The notes: generated by a model from the sequence alone, not told the origin. 64,000 bases of DNA from Tritrichomonas musculus (GCA_039105265.1 JAPFFF010000002.1:1116001-1180000), one strand, 5' to 3'. Numbered from the stretch's first letter, positions 18,159-27,536 are shown. Translations and numbers: made by a program.

Positions 18159-18680
18159 CTAAACGCAAAACTTTAAACATAAATGATAGTTATTTAATAA
18201 TTCATTATATTCTTTATTATAAACTTGTTTGAAATCAGTGACGATTTCGCCGTTCTCTTTGAGTATTTTAATGGCTTCTATTCTTCGAATTGGGTTTGCT
18301 TTTCCGGCACAACAACCAATATCTTCATCAAGATGTACTTCGACTTCTGTGACTTTGAGAATTGCTTTTATGATTTCTTCTAAGCACTCTTTAGGGACAA
18401 TAATAGAATGCTTAAAGATTAAATTGCTTAAAAGCGCTTTATCCTGATTTAAAAGTATTTGAGCATATGTTTCTAAAATCACACTTTTTGCGTCTGTTTC
18501 ATTGATTTCCGGTTCTATTTGAGCATTCACGTCTCTTGTTATCACTATCTCCTCCTTCCCATCTTCTCGTTTATTTATAATAATATTATTATTTATATTT
18601 GAAGTCGATGACGATGCTGCTGTTGGCTCCAATGCTATATTTGCGTTAACACCAGTTGCGTTTGTTCTCTTCTTGATCAT
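18159..18680 (-). CDS. Conserved Polinton protein with Cys-Cys block (174-aa family)
   Basis: About 173 residues from MIKKRTNATG; an upstream in-frame ATG at 18737 is not supported by the B orthologue (36680-37204), which starts MIKKRSTTNG. Conserved blocks: SSSTSN-NNIIINKR-DGKE-IVITRD, ILE-YAQILLNQDKALL, EDIGCCA-K and QVYNKEYNEL-NNYH. The composition suggests a linker at the start and a compact helical C-terminal domain. Function unknown. In both elements it is downstream of the major capsid protein and its ~143-residue neighbour, so a virion or assembly role is likely. Confidence 0.75.
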   Translation of the reverse strand: MIKKRTNATGVNANIALEPTAASSSTSNINNNIIINKREDGKEEIVITRDVNAQIEPEINETDAKSVILETYAQILLNQDKALLSNLIFKHSIIVPKECLEEIIKAILKVTEVEVHLDEDIGCCAGKANPIRRIEAIKILKENGEIVTDFKQVYNKEYNELLNNYHLCLKFCV

Positions 18681-18800
18681 TTGCCTTGGAGATAAACCTG
18701 AAAATTTTAAGGGACCAATTAACTTCTGAATTATCATAAGTAGCCGGCCATTTATTTAAGAAGAAAACTTTAGAAAGAATAATCAAATCACACTTATATA

Positions 18801-19223
18801 ATGTCCATCCAAAAACTTGCTCATGAATTAACTCAGATCCAAAAAGAGCTCATGCCCCTCATAAAAGACATCCGGGCTTTATTAGAACAAGAAACAGAAG
18901 AGATCCCGATTTATAAAATAGAACAGATAATTCCACTCATGATGGTTCGATACTGCAAACTGAGAAACCAAGAAATAGCTACAAAAAGACTAATAAATGT
19001 ATGGATTCAAATGAATGAAGCAGAAAAAAGATATAAAGAAAAGAAAGAAGAAGAAGAGGAGGAAGAAGAAGAAAAGAAAGAAGAGAAGAAGAAGAAAGAA
19101 GAAAAATATATTAAAATGATCAGTACTGATTCTGACGACAGTCCTTTTAATTTTCCTTCTGATGATGAAAAAGAAGAGGATGAAGAAAAGAAAGAAGAAA
19201 AAGAAAAAGAAGAAGAAAAATAA
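18801..19223 (+). CDS. Acidic coiled-coil protein of element A
   Basis: A 140-residue protein with a helical N-terminal half (IQKLAHELTQIQKELMPLIK) and a C-terminal half made largely of Glu and Lys runs around a serine/aspartate patch (STDSDDSPFNFPSDDE). It reads opposite to its neighbours, in the 120-bp-flanked gap between the two conserved genes. Element B has no gene here, although it has an acidic-tailed protein one gene further on (37232-37594) without clear sequence similarity. Function unknown; the SDSDD patch could be a casein-kinase-2 target. Confidence 0.55.
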   Translation: MSIQKLAHELTQIQKELMPLIKDIRALLEQETEEIPIYKIEQIIPLMMVRYCKLRNQEIATKRLINVWIQMNEAEKRYKEKKEEEEEEEEEKKEEKKKKEEKYIKMISTDSDDSPFNFPSDDEKEEDEEKKEEKEKEEEK

Positions 19224-19251
19224 TTTAATTAATAAAAAAATTTAATTTAAT

Positions 19252-19683
19252 TTAATAGATATTATTTTTAATTATAACTGAGTGTTTAGGTCCATATATT
19301 ATTGATCCTTTATTATTTTCATCTGCTAATCCTTGTATTCGAGCTAAATCTTCTGGCTTTTTCAGGTAAGGAGGCAAAAGTGGCGGTTTTTTCACATATC
19401 CATGGTGAATATAATGTTTTCCGTCAGTTAAGCTTACTGGTGGTTCATGAAGTCCTTTTGTTGTGTGCTGATTAGTTGGTGGAGGACGTACAGGTTTATT
19501 TTCTCGAACTATCGTTGGTGGCAAATTGACCTTGGGATTAAAAGTGACAGCATAAGTGTTATCGTTCGAAAAGATACCATAATGTTTGCCTTTGATAAAT
19601 CGCACTTTTTCTGTATTTTCATTATACATTACTCCTTCTCTTCCTACAATCTCTGCATTTGGGGATTTATAATCATTAGCCAT
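19252..19683 (-). CDS. Conserved ~143-aa protein downstream of major capsid gene
   Basis: Orthologous to 36225-36659 in element B. Conserved: MSNDY-SP-AEIVGREG at the start, FGVFSN-NTY-VTFNP, LHEPPVS-TDG, PLLPKYLKKPE, and a shared C-terminus ending in -NNIY. Proline-rich and probably extended, consistent with a capsid cement or accessory virion protein, but there is no recognisable family. It follows the capsid gene in the same direction, with 22 bp between them. Confidence 0.75.
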   Translation of the reverse strand: MANDYKSPNAEIVGREGVMYNENTEKVRFIKGKHYGIFSNDNTYAVTFNPKVNLPPTIVRENKPVRPPPTNQHTTKGLHEPPVSLTDGKHYIHHGYVKKPPLLPPYLKKPEDLARIQGLADENNKGSIIYGPKHSVIIKNNIY

Positions 19684-19705
19684 TTAAGTAAAGAAAAATT
19701 CTATT

Positions 19706-21382
19706 TTATTCAGGAGTTGTAATGTCATAATTCCCAATTCGAACCAGTGGGGGCATGCCATTGGGCTGCACTAAAATCGAAATAGAAGCATCAACTAATA
19801 AACCTAATATTGGTGGCGTATCGACTATTTGAGAAAAATGCTTTTTATAATTCTCTGATTTATCATTTGGATCTTTTATTTGTGCATGTTCCTGTGTGAC
19901 GATTATTTCGAAGTTAATTGGTGATAAACTTGTAAGGCCCTGTTGATATGTCCCATCTGTTTCTGTCGCAAAACCGATAAAGAATGAAGTCCTATCGTTT
20001 GGATATAAACCTGTGATATTGGCTAAAGGTTTACTTACATTACATAATGAAGCGATAACCTCTTTATTGAAACCGGTTTGTTCACCATTCATATTCATTG
20101 CATTTTGACTATATTCAATGAATTCTGGATATTCACCATCTGTTCCGAAAGATTTGGCTGGAATATTGCCATAACCGCCACAATTCAATTGGAAATGTTT
20201 AAAAAGTGGATTTTTGAAATATGTATGATGACGTTGATGAAGAGGGAATAAACAAAAGATAGAATCAACAAATCTTGGAGTGACAGTGACTGTTGTTTTG
20301 TCTTGGATTTGTTTTAATGCTTGAGTGCAGGTGTAAAATGACAATGTTTGAGTTGGAAATGTGAGTGGATGTTGTGGATTTGAATAACGCTGAACCAATT
20401 GTTGATAAATTTCATTGTTTATACCAAAACATGGAATAATTGATGAGCATTCAGTGATTTCATACTCATAGACTTGGAATTTTCGTAAATCAGAATAAAG
20501 AGTATATGGTGTTTCTGATGCTAATATTTCAGCTCCATCTGTCTTTTCTGATGCTTGGCCTGATGAATTAGCTGATGTACTTGAAATCCATATTTTAACA
20601 TCATCACCAACAGGTGTGAATTCATTAGTGATCGTAGAAAAAGTATATTTACTTGCAAGAGATGGTTGAGCAAGTAAAGATCTTGATGGTCCACATGGAC
20701 AACAAAGCATACCAGCACATGAGAAATATAATCTTAATTCGAGTTTTCCTGCAAAAGCTGGTAAATATTTTATATTTGATAATGGCAAGAATCTACGCAA
20801 ATCAATTTTTAAATGAATCGTAAATGTTGCTGTTAAATCATCTTTTGGCCAATTAATTACTATTCCGCAACGAGTGGCAAAATTATTATTCCATATATCT
20901 TTATGTCTTGCCTTTGAGTATACATCTGCTCTCTTCGTTGTTTCATTCGCACAACATGCAGTTAAGAACGATTCTTCGCAACCAAAGTTTTGTGTATATA
21001 TTGTTATTCCGTTAGCTACTATTTCATATTTTTCAATAGCATCTCTTGCATCTTTGAATCCAAACCAGATTTTATTGAATGGATAACCGCCAATATCACT
21101 CAAATCTGGTATCTTTTCATTTATATTCATTGTCACTTTTAGATCTGCACGAATAAAACCATTATAGATGTCAGCTGTATTGTGTGTATTTGGAGAAATA
21201 ATAACACTTGTATATGACCCTTGTTTTATTGGAGGTGAAGGCGAATAAGATGTTTGTGGATTAATTGAATACTGTTTGTTTGTATCAGAAGTGGCAATAC
21301 AGCTATCTACAACATCGAAATATGACGCAATTTGCGAACAAACTTCAGCTGATGTTTTCATATAAACCTCATGATTAATCAT
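19706..21382 (-). CDS. Major capsid protein (double jelly-roll type)
   Basis: A 558-residue protein with the size, position and strand-rich pattern of the Polinton major capsid protein. It is very similar in length and sequence to 34511-36193 in B (560 residues). Shared blocks: TSAEVC-QIASYFDVVD near the start, QTSYSPSPPIK-GSYT, CCANE-TKRAD-YSKARHKDIWN, LRRFLPLSNIKYLPAFAGK, NPQHPLTFPTQ, PNDR-SFFIG, and IRPNGMPP-VRIG near the end. The double jelly-roll assignment rests on family knowledge, not on a fold computed here. It sits in the leftward structural-gene cluster after the ATPase and two small genes. Confidence 0.85.
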   Translation of the reverse strand: MINHEVYMKTSAEVCSQIASYFDVVDSCIATSDTNKQYSINPQTSYSPSPPIKQGSYTSVIISPNTHNTADIYNGFIRADLKVTMNINEKIPDLSDIGGYPFNKIWFGFKDARDAIEKYEIVANGITIYTQNFGCEESFLTACCANETTKRADVYSKARHKDIWNNNFATRCGIVINWPKDDLTATFTIHLKIDLRRFLPLSNIKYLPAFAGKLELRLYFSCAGMLCCPCGPSRSLLAQPSLASKYTFSTITNEFTPVGDDVKIWISSTSANSSGQASEKTDGAEILASETPYTLYSDLRKFQVYEYEITECSSIIPCFGINNEIYQQLVQRYSNPQHPLTFPTQTLSFYTCTQALKQIQDKTTVTVTPRFVDSIFCLFPLHQRHHTYFKNPLFKHFQLNCGGYGNIPAKSFGTDGEYPEFIEYSQNAMNMNGEQTGFNKEVIASLCNVSKPLANITGLYPNDRTSFFIGFATETDGTYQQGLTSLSPINFEIIVTQEHAQIKDPNDKSENYKKHFSQIVDTPPILGLLVDASISILVQPNGMPPLVRIGNYDITTPE

Positions 21383-21399
21383 TTCTTGAATAAAAAAAG

Positions 21400-21885
21400 T
21401 TAATATATATCATCAAAGATTCTGTTTCGTCTTTGTCTTGGAATTGGCGGTTCATAATATTCTTCTTCTTGTATTGGAGGAGGAGGAGGTGCTTGTTTTG
21501 GTGCTGGAGTTTTCTTTGAGATTACTTCTTCAATTAATCGTTTTTGTTCTTTCTTTTCTCTTTTGCGTTTGATTTCATCACCCAGCAATTTGAGTTGATT
21601 TAAGATTTCAAGGTTTATCGTTGGATCGATTTCTTGACTTTTTGTGAGTTTTTTCGACTTTTGTTTTTGCATTTTGGGTTTTTCTTCTTCCTCTTCAAAA
21701 ACTTCGTTCTCTTCATTTTCTGGAGTTTTCTCTTCTTTTTCTTCTTCTATTGGTGTTTCTCGCTTTTTAACAATATACTTTCCTTGCTTTCGAGTTGGCA
21801 AAACCTCCCAATCTGGATCGTCATGGCCATTTATCCACCTTTGAATAACCGCTAAACGTTTTGAGCCTGTTAAGTGTTTTGACAT
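21400..21885 (-). CDS. Conserved basic/acidic protein beginning MSKHLTGSKRLAVI
   Basis: A 161-residue orthologue of 33956-34492 in B. The first ~45 residues are nearly invariant (MSKHLTGSKRLAVI, WLNG/WING, DDPDWEVLPT), followed by a variable charged linker and a conserved helical stretch (DPT-N-EILKQLK-LG-E-K--REKKEQ), ending in RRNRIFDD. It lies 17 bp upstream of the capsid gene. Unknown function; the highly basic tail and place in the cluster suggest a core or internal virion protein. Confidence 0.72.
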   Translation of the reverse strand: MSKHLTGSKRLAVIQRWINGHDDPDWEVLPTRKQGKYIVKKRETPIEEEKEEKTPENEENEVFEEEEEKPKMQKQKSKKLTKSQEIDPTINLEILNQLKLLGDEIKRKREKKEQKRLIEEVISKKTPAPKQAPPPPPIQEEEYYEPPIPRQRRNRIFDDIY

Positions 21886-21914
21886 TTAAAACTCAATAAA
21901 ATTGACTTTTCTTA

Positions 21915-22313
21915 TTATTCATAATTTGATGAATGTACATGATTTATAGGTGCTGGTGAATTATTTGAACTACTCGATTCTGTTTTAGCGGGTTTTGGCA
22001 TTTTATAGTTTTCATCTCTTCCTTGTGCATGATTATTGATTTTTGTTAATGCTTCTCTTACATTGCCTTTTGGAATGTATTTTATTGCTGCATCCGCTAC
22101 ATTTGAGATTTTGTTTCTCATATTATCGCTTAAAAATGCTTTGCCTAAACTACCCATTGTTTTGCCTATTAATCCTGATTGATTTTTCATTATTCCTGTT
22201 GCATTATCCGCTAATTTACCTGCTAATCCTCCTGTTGCTGAATTTGCTGCTCCCATTAATAATTGACTTCCAAGGCCAATACTTCTTCTCGCCCATTTTC
22301 TAAATAATCCCAT
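21915..22313 (-). CDS. Small Gly/Ala-rich amphipathic virion-type protein
   Basis: A 132-residue protein related to 33451-33906 in B. Its core is an amphipathic, Gly/Ala-rich region (GLGSQLLMGAANSATGGLAG, and GLIGKTMGSLGKAFLSD) followed by KI-N-AD-A-KY-P-GNV---L. The composition recalls membrane-active internal capsid proteins such as adenovirus pVI, but this is only a resemblance. It is encoded between the packaging ATPase and the MSKHLTGSK protein in both elements. Confidence 0.68.
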   Translation of the reverse strand: MGLFRKWARRSIGLGSQLLMGAANSATGGLAGKLADNATGIMKNQSGLIGKTMGSLGKAFLSDNMRNKISNVADAAIKYIPKGNVREALTKINNHAQGRDENYKMPKPAKTESSSSNNSPAPINHVHSSNYE

Positions 22314-22332
22314 TTAAAATTCAATAAAACGT

Positions 22333-23190
22333 TTAAGATTCAAAATAGTATTTGTTTGCAGTTATGTTCATGATAAATTTGTCATGCGGTTCTCTATGTT
22401 GCAAGTATTCTTGCACAGTTGCCTTTGTATTTAAGTTGTTATTTGTTTGCTGCAATAAAGAGGTGAAATCTTCTTCTGAATAACCGCTATAACAGATAAT
22501 ATCGGTTGCCATACGTTTAGCATTTATGTGCACAAATCTTATCGTTTGAAATGCCATTATGCACGTTATGTTATAATGTCTTGTTTTTGTCAACAATTTA
22601 ATAAATTCTGAATTACCGTTTTTCAATAAATCTGAACCAGCACAATCATCAAGAATAATCAGAGTATTGAATGGATAAGAGGCGGTTCCATATTTACAAA
22701 GCTTACTGGCAATATAAATGATTTTATCTTGAAGGTCAGTTAAATGATGCTTTTCAATTAAACGCCTCATCTCATCAGACGTTTCTTTCATTTTTGAGAG
22801 GATATGTTTGACAAGTGCATAATATTTTATTTTCCTTTTCAAATGTTTCTGAAGAACGCTCATTAATTGTTTTTCTGAGACATAAATTATTTTTGTTAGA
22901 ATCTTTTTATTCAAAACTTCGGCGGTTTTATCCATTTTACCAGACGTTGAGCAGAAATAAATTTTATGATAATATGGATGTTTAAATAATCTTTCAGTAA
23001 TCATAATATGGCGCCAAATCCAATAACTTTTGCCAGCACCAGGACGTCCAATCAAAAAGTATATCCCATTTGATGAAAACGGATAATTTTCTGATAATGG
23101 TTTGATCAAAGCGCCCTCAATTTCTCTCATACTTTTTCTGAGTGTCTCATTGATTAATTCTTCAACTTTTTGAATAATATTTCCTTTCAT
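22333..23190 (-). CDS. ATP: Genome-packaging ATPase (A32-like, FtsK-HerA superfamily)
   Basis: A 285-residue protein with Walker A (GRPGAGKSYW, ~residue 50), Walker B (TLIILDDCAGSD, ~178) and a downstream sensor region (KLLTKTRHYN, then FQTIRFVH). This is the standard arrangement of the Polinton/NCLDV packaging ATPase. It would pump replicated DNA into capsids. It is highly similar to 32566-33432 in B and lies 14 bp downstream of the integrase gene in the same direction. Confidence 0.95.
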   Translation of the reverse strand: MKGNIIQKVEELINETLRKSMREIEGALIKPLSENYPFSSNGIYFLIGRPGAGKSYWIWRHIMITERLFKHPYYHKIYFCSTSGKMDKTAEVLNKKILTKIIYVSEKQLMSVLQKHLKRKIKYYALVKHILSKMKETSDEMRRLIEKHHLTDLQDKIIYIASKLCKYGTASYPFNTLIILDDCAGSDLLKNGNSEFIKLLTKTRHYNITCIMAFQTIRFVHINAKRMATDIICYSGYSEEDFTSLLQQTNNNLNTKATVQEYLQHREPHDKFIMNITANKYYFES

Positions 23191-23204
23191 TTGATTAAGA
23201 ATAA

Positions 23205-24347
23205 TTAAATGTATTTTCTGATTTTAACTGGTATGTTTTCACCTGTTTTCACCCAATACATTCGTTCTAACCGTGATAATATTGTTGGATTTCCTTCTCT
23301 CATACTTTTGGCATATGTATACCCTTGACTTCCATCATCCCATTTGACCTTGTATTGGTCATTTGCATTATTATACCCTAAAATCTCCTCTATGTTCCCT
23401 CTTTTGCCGTTTTTCAATGTTTTGGCCATAGGAACAAATCCTTTCGCCTTGACTATTTTGTATCCAGGATAATCGTTCACAGATCTATCGTTAGCGGCAA
23501 TTTTGAATAAATTACCAGATTTTGAATCAACTGTATATGCTTGATTGCTAACCATTCTTCGTTTTTTATTTTTAATCGTTTTTTCTTCTACGATACGTAC
23601 TTTATCACCTTCTTTGAAATCATAAGGGTTTGTTTGCGTTTTATTTTTCAAAATATATTTCTGTTCGTCTTTGGCTGTCATTTTATTGGGGGCTGTTTTT
23701 ATTTTAGTATGATACGATTCATTATATGCTGACATTAATGACTGCATTTCTTTTGGTGAAATATTTCTTGTAGGCTTGTGTGTTAATTCACCTTCTTTTG
23801 ATATATCTTTCCATATATCGGCATCTAACAAATTTTTGTTAACCGCTAAATCTCTTATCGTTCTCATAAAACGGTTTATTATTCCTAAATTATTGTGATT
23901 ATCATCCGTTGTAGTCGTATATATAATTTTATGACTTTTCATCCAAGATGTCACTTCGTCTGATAAATAAGCAGCATCTTGATCTGAAGCGATTGAATGG
24001 CAATTTGGTTCTTCCTTGATGAATTTATTCAATGCTGATTTGACCTGTAACGCCCCTTTCCCTCTCATCGGATATGCATAAGCTTTACGGGTATTTATAT
24101 TGATAAGCATCAAATAATTCAAACCGTTAGCTCCTTTATCGTTTATAAACGTATCCATCTGAAAACCTCCAGAATGAGACGATACGATAGGTATATATTT
24201 AGGAGTTGGCACTTTTTGATCATGAACAACGGATTCTGATTGAAATTTCCTTATCTCTTTTTTCGAATAACCTTTTTCAAGTGCATGTTTTTCAAAAGCT
24301 GGACCACGGTATGGATATTCCTTGTATAATTCTGCAAGTGATGTCAT
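23205..24347 (-). CDS. INT: Retroviral-type integrase of element A
   Basis: A 380-residue DDE-type integrase. The catalytic core lies at ~55-185, with the first Asp in GFQMDTF (~64) and the second in ASDQDAAYLS (~122), then LGIINRFMRTIRD. A basic SH3-like segment (EGDKVRIVEEK) follows, and a chromodomain-like C-terminal piece (YNNANDQYKVKWDDGSQG, ~330). It would join element ends to target DNA, producing the 5-6 bp duplications seen here. Orthologue: 31437-32555. It sits between the ~330-residue protein and the ATPase. Confidence 0.93.
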   Translation of the reverse strand: MTSLAELYKEYPYRGPAFEKHALEKGYSKKEIRKFQSESVVHDQKVPTPKYIPIVSSHSGGFQMDTFINDKGANGLNYLMLININTRKAYAYPMRGKGALQVKSALNKFIKEEPNCHSIASDQDAAYLSDEVTSWMKSHKIIYTTTTDDNHNNLGIINRFMRTIRDLAVNKNLLDADIWKDISKEGELTHKPTRNISPKEMQSLMSAYNESYHTKIKTAPNKMTAKDEQKYILKNKTQTNPYDFKEGDKVRIVEEKTIKNKKRRMVSNQAYTVDSKSGNLFKIAANDRSVNDYPGYKIVKAKGFVPMAKTLKNGKRGNIEEILGYNNANDQYKVKWDDGSQGYTYAKSMREGNPTILSRLERMYWVKTGENIPVKIRKYI

Positions 24348-24358
24348 TTTTTTATAAA

Positions 24359-25330
24359 TTAAACGTATAACATCTTATTATAAGGCAAGAACTGCATTTC
24401 CATGACAAAAGTTTCTCCATTGGGTAATTTAACGGGGGCATTGTATTGTCTGGCAGAATATAATTCAATCCAAAACCGTTGATCAGAGGAATTCAATTTA
24501 AAATATTTGATAGGATTATAATAAATTTGTGAATTACCGATATAATTATGTAATGATTGTTCGCCAAGTGAAGAATAAACTTTACATGAATGACGATCCC
24601 AAATATTATCAAAAGTTAGAACGTCATCCCAGAAATCAAAATATACATTCTTTTTATTTTGAGTAGGTTCGTCACCAATATTGAATACTTCTTCAAAATC
24701 TTTGTTTATTTCTTTCAATTTGAAAGCACAACCGTATGGATCTAAAGAATTATTGTTTCGTTCAGAATATATTTTTTCATGAAACCCTCTATCGTCATAA
24801 TAACCGTCAGTTTGTATATCTCTATTCAAAACATCAAGATCAGATTGTTCAAATATTTCATAAGGATCCTTCCATAAAGATGAGATATAATTTTTCAATG
24901 AATTGTGGACTGCTTCAAAAAATCCTCTGAAATCTCTTTCTGTTGAGAGCCAGTCAATTACTTTTATTTCTTTGATTTTAATACTATTTTTATAACCATC
25001 TGATGTTTGCATATTGGTTATTTTTTCATTTGTCGTATTCCCCACAATAGATTGAAACATCTTTTTTACATATTTAGCAATTCTAATTGTGAATTCAAGT
25101 TTTCGTCTTTTTGAAACGAGCCACATTGACCTTACACCCACAATTGTTTCGCCTTTGTTTGACGTTGACCAATCACCAGGAAAATTGAAATAAAAACGAT
25201 TAAATTTGCTTGGATCTCTTTGTGAGTCCTCTAAGAAAAAAGCAGTCTCAATTGGGACAGGAACGTTAGCATCATGTACAATATTTTCACGATTAGGGTG
25301 TTGTGTTTTAACTCTTGGCGGTAACTCCAT
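24359..25330 (-). CDS. Conserved ~330-aa protein beginning MELPP, candidate minor capsid
   Basis: A 323-residue orthologue of 30429-31430 in B. Conserved: MELPP-VKT--PNR-NIV-D, PIETA-FLEDSQ-D, FNFP-DWST-NKGE-IVGVRS, KVIDW-S-D-RGFFDAV, NRDIQTDGYYD with GFHE-IY-ERN, FDNIWDRHSCK-YSS-GEQ-LHNYIG, and a C-terminus with F--EMQFL-Y-KM. Strand-rich. Both the place between protease and integrase and the strong conservation suggest a virion component; it may be the penton-type minor capsid protein. It contains a DIQTDG motif that resembles LC8-binding sites. Confidence 0.75.
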   Translation of the reverse strand: MELPPRVKTQHPNRENIVHDANVPVPIETAFFLEDSQRDPSKFNRFYFNFPGDWSTSNKGETIVGVRSMWLVSKRRKLEFTIRIAKYVKKMFQSIVGNTTNEKITNMQTSDGYKNSIKIKEIKVIDWLSTERDFRGFFEAVHNSLKNYISSLWKDPYEIFEQSDLDVLNRDIQTDGYYDDRGFHEKIYSERNNNSLDPYGCAFKLKEINKDFEEVFNIGDEPTQNKKNVYFDFWDDVLTFDNIWDRHSCKVYSSLGEQSLHNYIGNSQIYYNPIKYFKLNSSDQRFWIELYSARQYNAPVKLPNGETFVMEMQFLPYNKMLYV

Positions 25331-25350
25331 TTTGACTAAAAATAAATATC

Positions 25351-25719
25351 TTACTTATTCTTTCTTGGTTTACTAGCATGAAGAATTATTTCCTTTGGAA
25401 TTATATCTCCCTTTTTCAATTGAATCTGATAGGCTTTTGATTTGACCATATTTTCATTCCTTTCACCTATATAACCAATTATCGATCCAAAAAGTGTGAT
25501 TTTATGTACTGAACAATATTTGGCCACTAAATTCAATATTTCTTTAACGTCCTCATAATCATCCCAATCAAATTTCTTTGCCCAATCAGTAAAGATTATT
25601 TTTTTGTTTGATAATTTAAACTTTGATTTACAAATTTCTGATAATTCCGATATTTCTGTCTTTTTCAATGTTTTATTAAAATAAAGTGAACATTCAATTG
25701 GCAAAATTAATTCTGGCAT
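25351..25719 (-). CDS. Free-standing copy of the protease N-terminal domain
   Basis: A 122-residue protein with no counterpart at this place in B. Its pattern follows the N-terminal ~100 residues of the two Polinton proteases: a short strand starting I-CSLYFN (compare GQIRFNP and GSIKFRP), a helix of the KKTEISELSEICK type, a strand with a polar stretch, a helix (YEDVKEILNLVAKYC, compare FRDELEIFANNMKG), then F-G-I--Y-G. The gene lies directly downstream of the protease gene, 25 bp away, consistent with a tandem domain duplication. Function of the domain unknown. Confidence 0.6.
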   Translation of the reverse strand: MPELILPIECSLYFNKTLKKTEISELSEICKSKFKLSNKKIIFTDWAKKFDWDDYEDVKEILNLVAKYCSVHKITLFGSIIGYIGERNENMVKSKAYQIQLKKGDIIPKEIILHASKPRKNK

Positions 25720-25744
25720 TTTTATTTATTGAAAAATTTTTAAT

Positions 25745-27208
25745 TTACATTCTTTTTGATTTATCTTTTGGTACACCAGATTCTACATCTTCATGAACAT
25801 TCCAATAAGGGTATTTATATGATTTAGCTAAATGATATGCACCTTTTTTAATAAAATAATTATAAGTCTCTTGTTCGATTCTTTCCTTCTCAGCTTGACT
25901 CATTTTTTTTTTGGGAAGAGTCGGTTTTTCTGTGTTGTTAGAATGTTTTTGAAAACTGGGTGGTGTAGGTGGGAGGGCAGCTGTTTCTAATGATTTGCTC
26001 TTTAATTCACGTGCAATTCTTTGTCTAATATTAGGTACGTCATCTATTGGATAAGGCCATTTACCATCATGCAATAATATCCTTGCATTTTGCATCATTA
26101 ATATAGCACAATCAATATCATTATTTTGTTTAGGAACACGATTATATCTCATTGGATATTTCTGATTAATGCCTTGTGATTTCAAGAATTTATTTATTAT
26201 TTTACCGATATCTGGGTATGCTTTCATGTTTGAATCATATACACCGATATCTTTATTGCCATTATCGATTACTATTAATATCCAATGTTCCTCTAGTTCA
26301 GCAGGAATTACAATGCAATCATAATAATCAATTGGTTTCTTATTAAACTGTGGAGCTTTACTAAGATACTCAAAGAGAGAGTCCACTGCTTCTTGTTTCG
26401 GATTCTCATATAGATAATAAAACCAATCAGGAGGCAATAAGGCTACATGTCCTATTCTTTTCACCTTTTTTCCTTTTTCTACTAATAGTTTTAGATATGG
26501 ATATACTTCTTTTGATTCTAATTGCGAATTATTATCAGTGATTGCATTATAATCAATAAATTGGTCTAGATCCATTGGAGGTGTTGGTGGTCTTGATGTG
26601 TGCCTTGATGTTTGTTTTGATGATTGAGGGGATGTTTGTGGGGGTGGGGGAGGAGATGGCGCTCTTGATGTACCGCTTGATGATAATGTAGATGTTTGAG
26701 AAGAAGACGATGAAGATGCCAACTTTTTAAGTATAGGTTTGGCCGAAGACGATGACTTTTTCTGAAAGATTGTTTTGTTTTGTGATGGCTCTTCTTGAGG
26801 TGGCGGTAATGCATCATCATGCTCTGGCTTCACCCATTTTGCATGTCTTTTTGGTTTGGGCTTATAATATTTTATGAACTTAAAGGCAGCATTATTGTCA
26901 CTTTGCACCTTCCCATATTTAATGAAATAACGCCAAGCAGATTTAGCATTAGGCGATCCTTTATAGGCCAAAATTTCACCACTAAAACGTTCTCTAAATA
27001 ATTTGCCCTTCATATTATTCGCAAATATTTCTAATTCATCCCTAAACCCCTTTGCTGGTATCCAATTATAGGGCACTAAACATGTCACATAATTATTTGT
27101 GATATCTATATATTTAAAATTGTGTTCTCTTTTCAAATCTGCAACTTTTTGATTTGTTATAGGTGGATTAAAACGAATTTGACCTTGAATAATTATTATA
27201 TCTGACAT
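25745..27208 (-). CDS. PRO: Ulp1/adenain-like cysteine protease with N-terminal domain
   Basis: A 487-residue protein. An N-terminal domain (~1-110) is shared with the 122-residue neighbour; a long low-complexity Ser/Pro linker follows (~115-215). The C-terminal catalytic domain has His in EEHWILIV (~306), Asp in GVYDSN (~325), Gln in VPKQNNDID and Cys in DIDCAILM (~366), the C48/adenovirus-protease order. It is expected to mature capsid proteins. A basic C-terminal tail ends the protein. It is the first large gene of the leftward structural cluster, and its orthologue is 28842-30407. Confidence 0.9.
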   Translation of the reverse strand: MSDIIIIQGQIRFNPPITNQKVADLKREHNFKYIDITNNYVTCLVPYNWIPAKGFRDELEIFANNMKGKLFRERFSGEILAYKGSPNAKSAWRYFIKYGKVQSDNNAAFKFIKYYKPKPKRHAKWVKPEHDDALPPPQEEPSQNKTIFQKKSSSSAKPILKKLASSSSSSQTSTLSSSGTSRAPSPPPPPQTSPQSSKQTSRHTSRPPTPPMDLDQFIDYNAITDNNSQLESKEVYPYLKLLVEKGKKVKRIGHVALLPPDWFYYLYENPKQEAVDSLFEYLSKAPQFNKKPIDYYDCIVIPAELEEHWILIVIDNGNKDIGVYDSNMKAYPDIGKIINKFLKSQGINQKYPMRYNRVPKQNNDIDCAILMMQNARILLHDGKWPYPIDDVPNIRQRIARELKSKSLETAALPPTPPSFQKHSNNTEKPTLPKKKMSQAEKERIEQETYNYFIKKGAYHLAKSYKYPYWNVHEDVESGVPKDKSKRM

Positions 27209-27224
27209 TTTGAATAAAAATAAA

Positions 27225-27536
27225 TTACGGCATTTTACGATTATAATTGTTTTCAGAATGTGTTACCCATCGTAAATTACATAGACGGTTATCTTTACGA
27301 TTGCGGTTTTTATGATCGACTTCTTTTTTGTGAGCAGGATCATCGTTAGGCAAAAATTGTTTGGCAATAATAACGTGTTTTAAATAGTTTACACCATTCA
27401 AATTAACCGTCAAATAACCTTCATTATGTTTTGAATCTTTCAATGGTTTACGTGTCTTCTTATTTCTTATTGTGAAAGGGTATTTATTTAAAATCTCATA
27501 GTCATTTATAAAGCCTTTTAATGGAACAAAGCTCAT
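27225..27536 (-). CDS. Small HNH endonuclease-like protein
   Basis: A 103-residue protein starting MSFVPLKGF-NDYEI, a NUMOD4-like region (YEILNKYPFTIRNKK), then an HNH segment with VDHKNRNRKDNRLCNLRWV and SENNYNR. The layout is that of small phage-type homing endonucleases (NUMOD4 plus HNH). Element B has an orthologue in the same place (28271-28606), so the gene is an old resident of this end of both elements rather than a recent visitor. Its role could be nicking during replication or competition with related elements; both are inferred. Confidence 0.82.
   Translation of the reverse strand: MSFVPLKGFINDYEILNKYPFTIRNKKTRKPLKDSKHNEGYLTVNLNGVNYLKHVIIAKQFLPNDDPAHKKEVDHKNRNRKDNRLCNLRWVTHSENNYNRKMP

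Noticed and set aside
21644-21855. Plus-strand frames opposite the 161-residue protein
   Set aside because: Phe/Ser-rich shadow of a Glu/Lys-rich gene that has a clear orthologue in element B.
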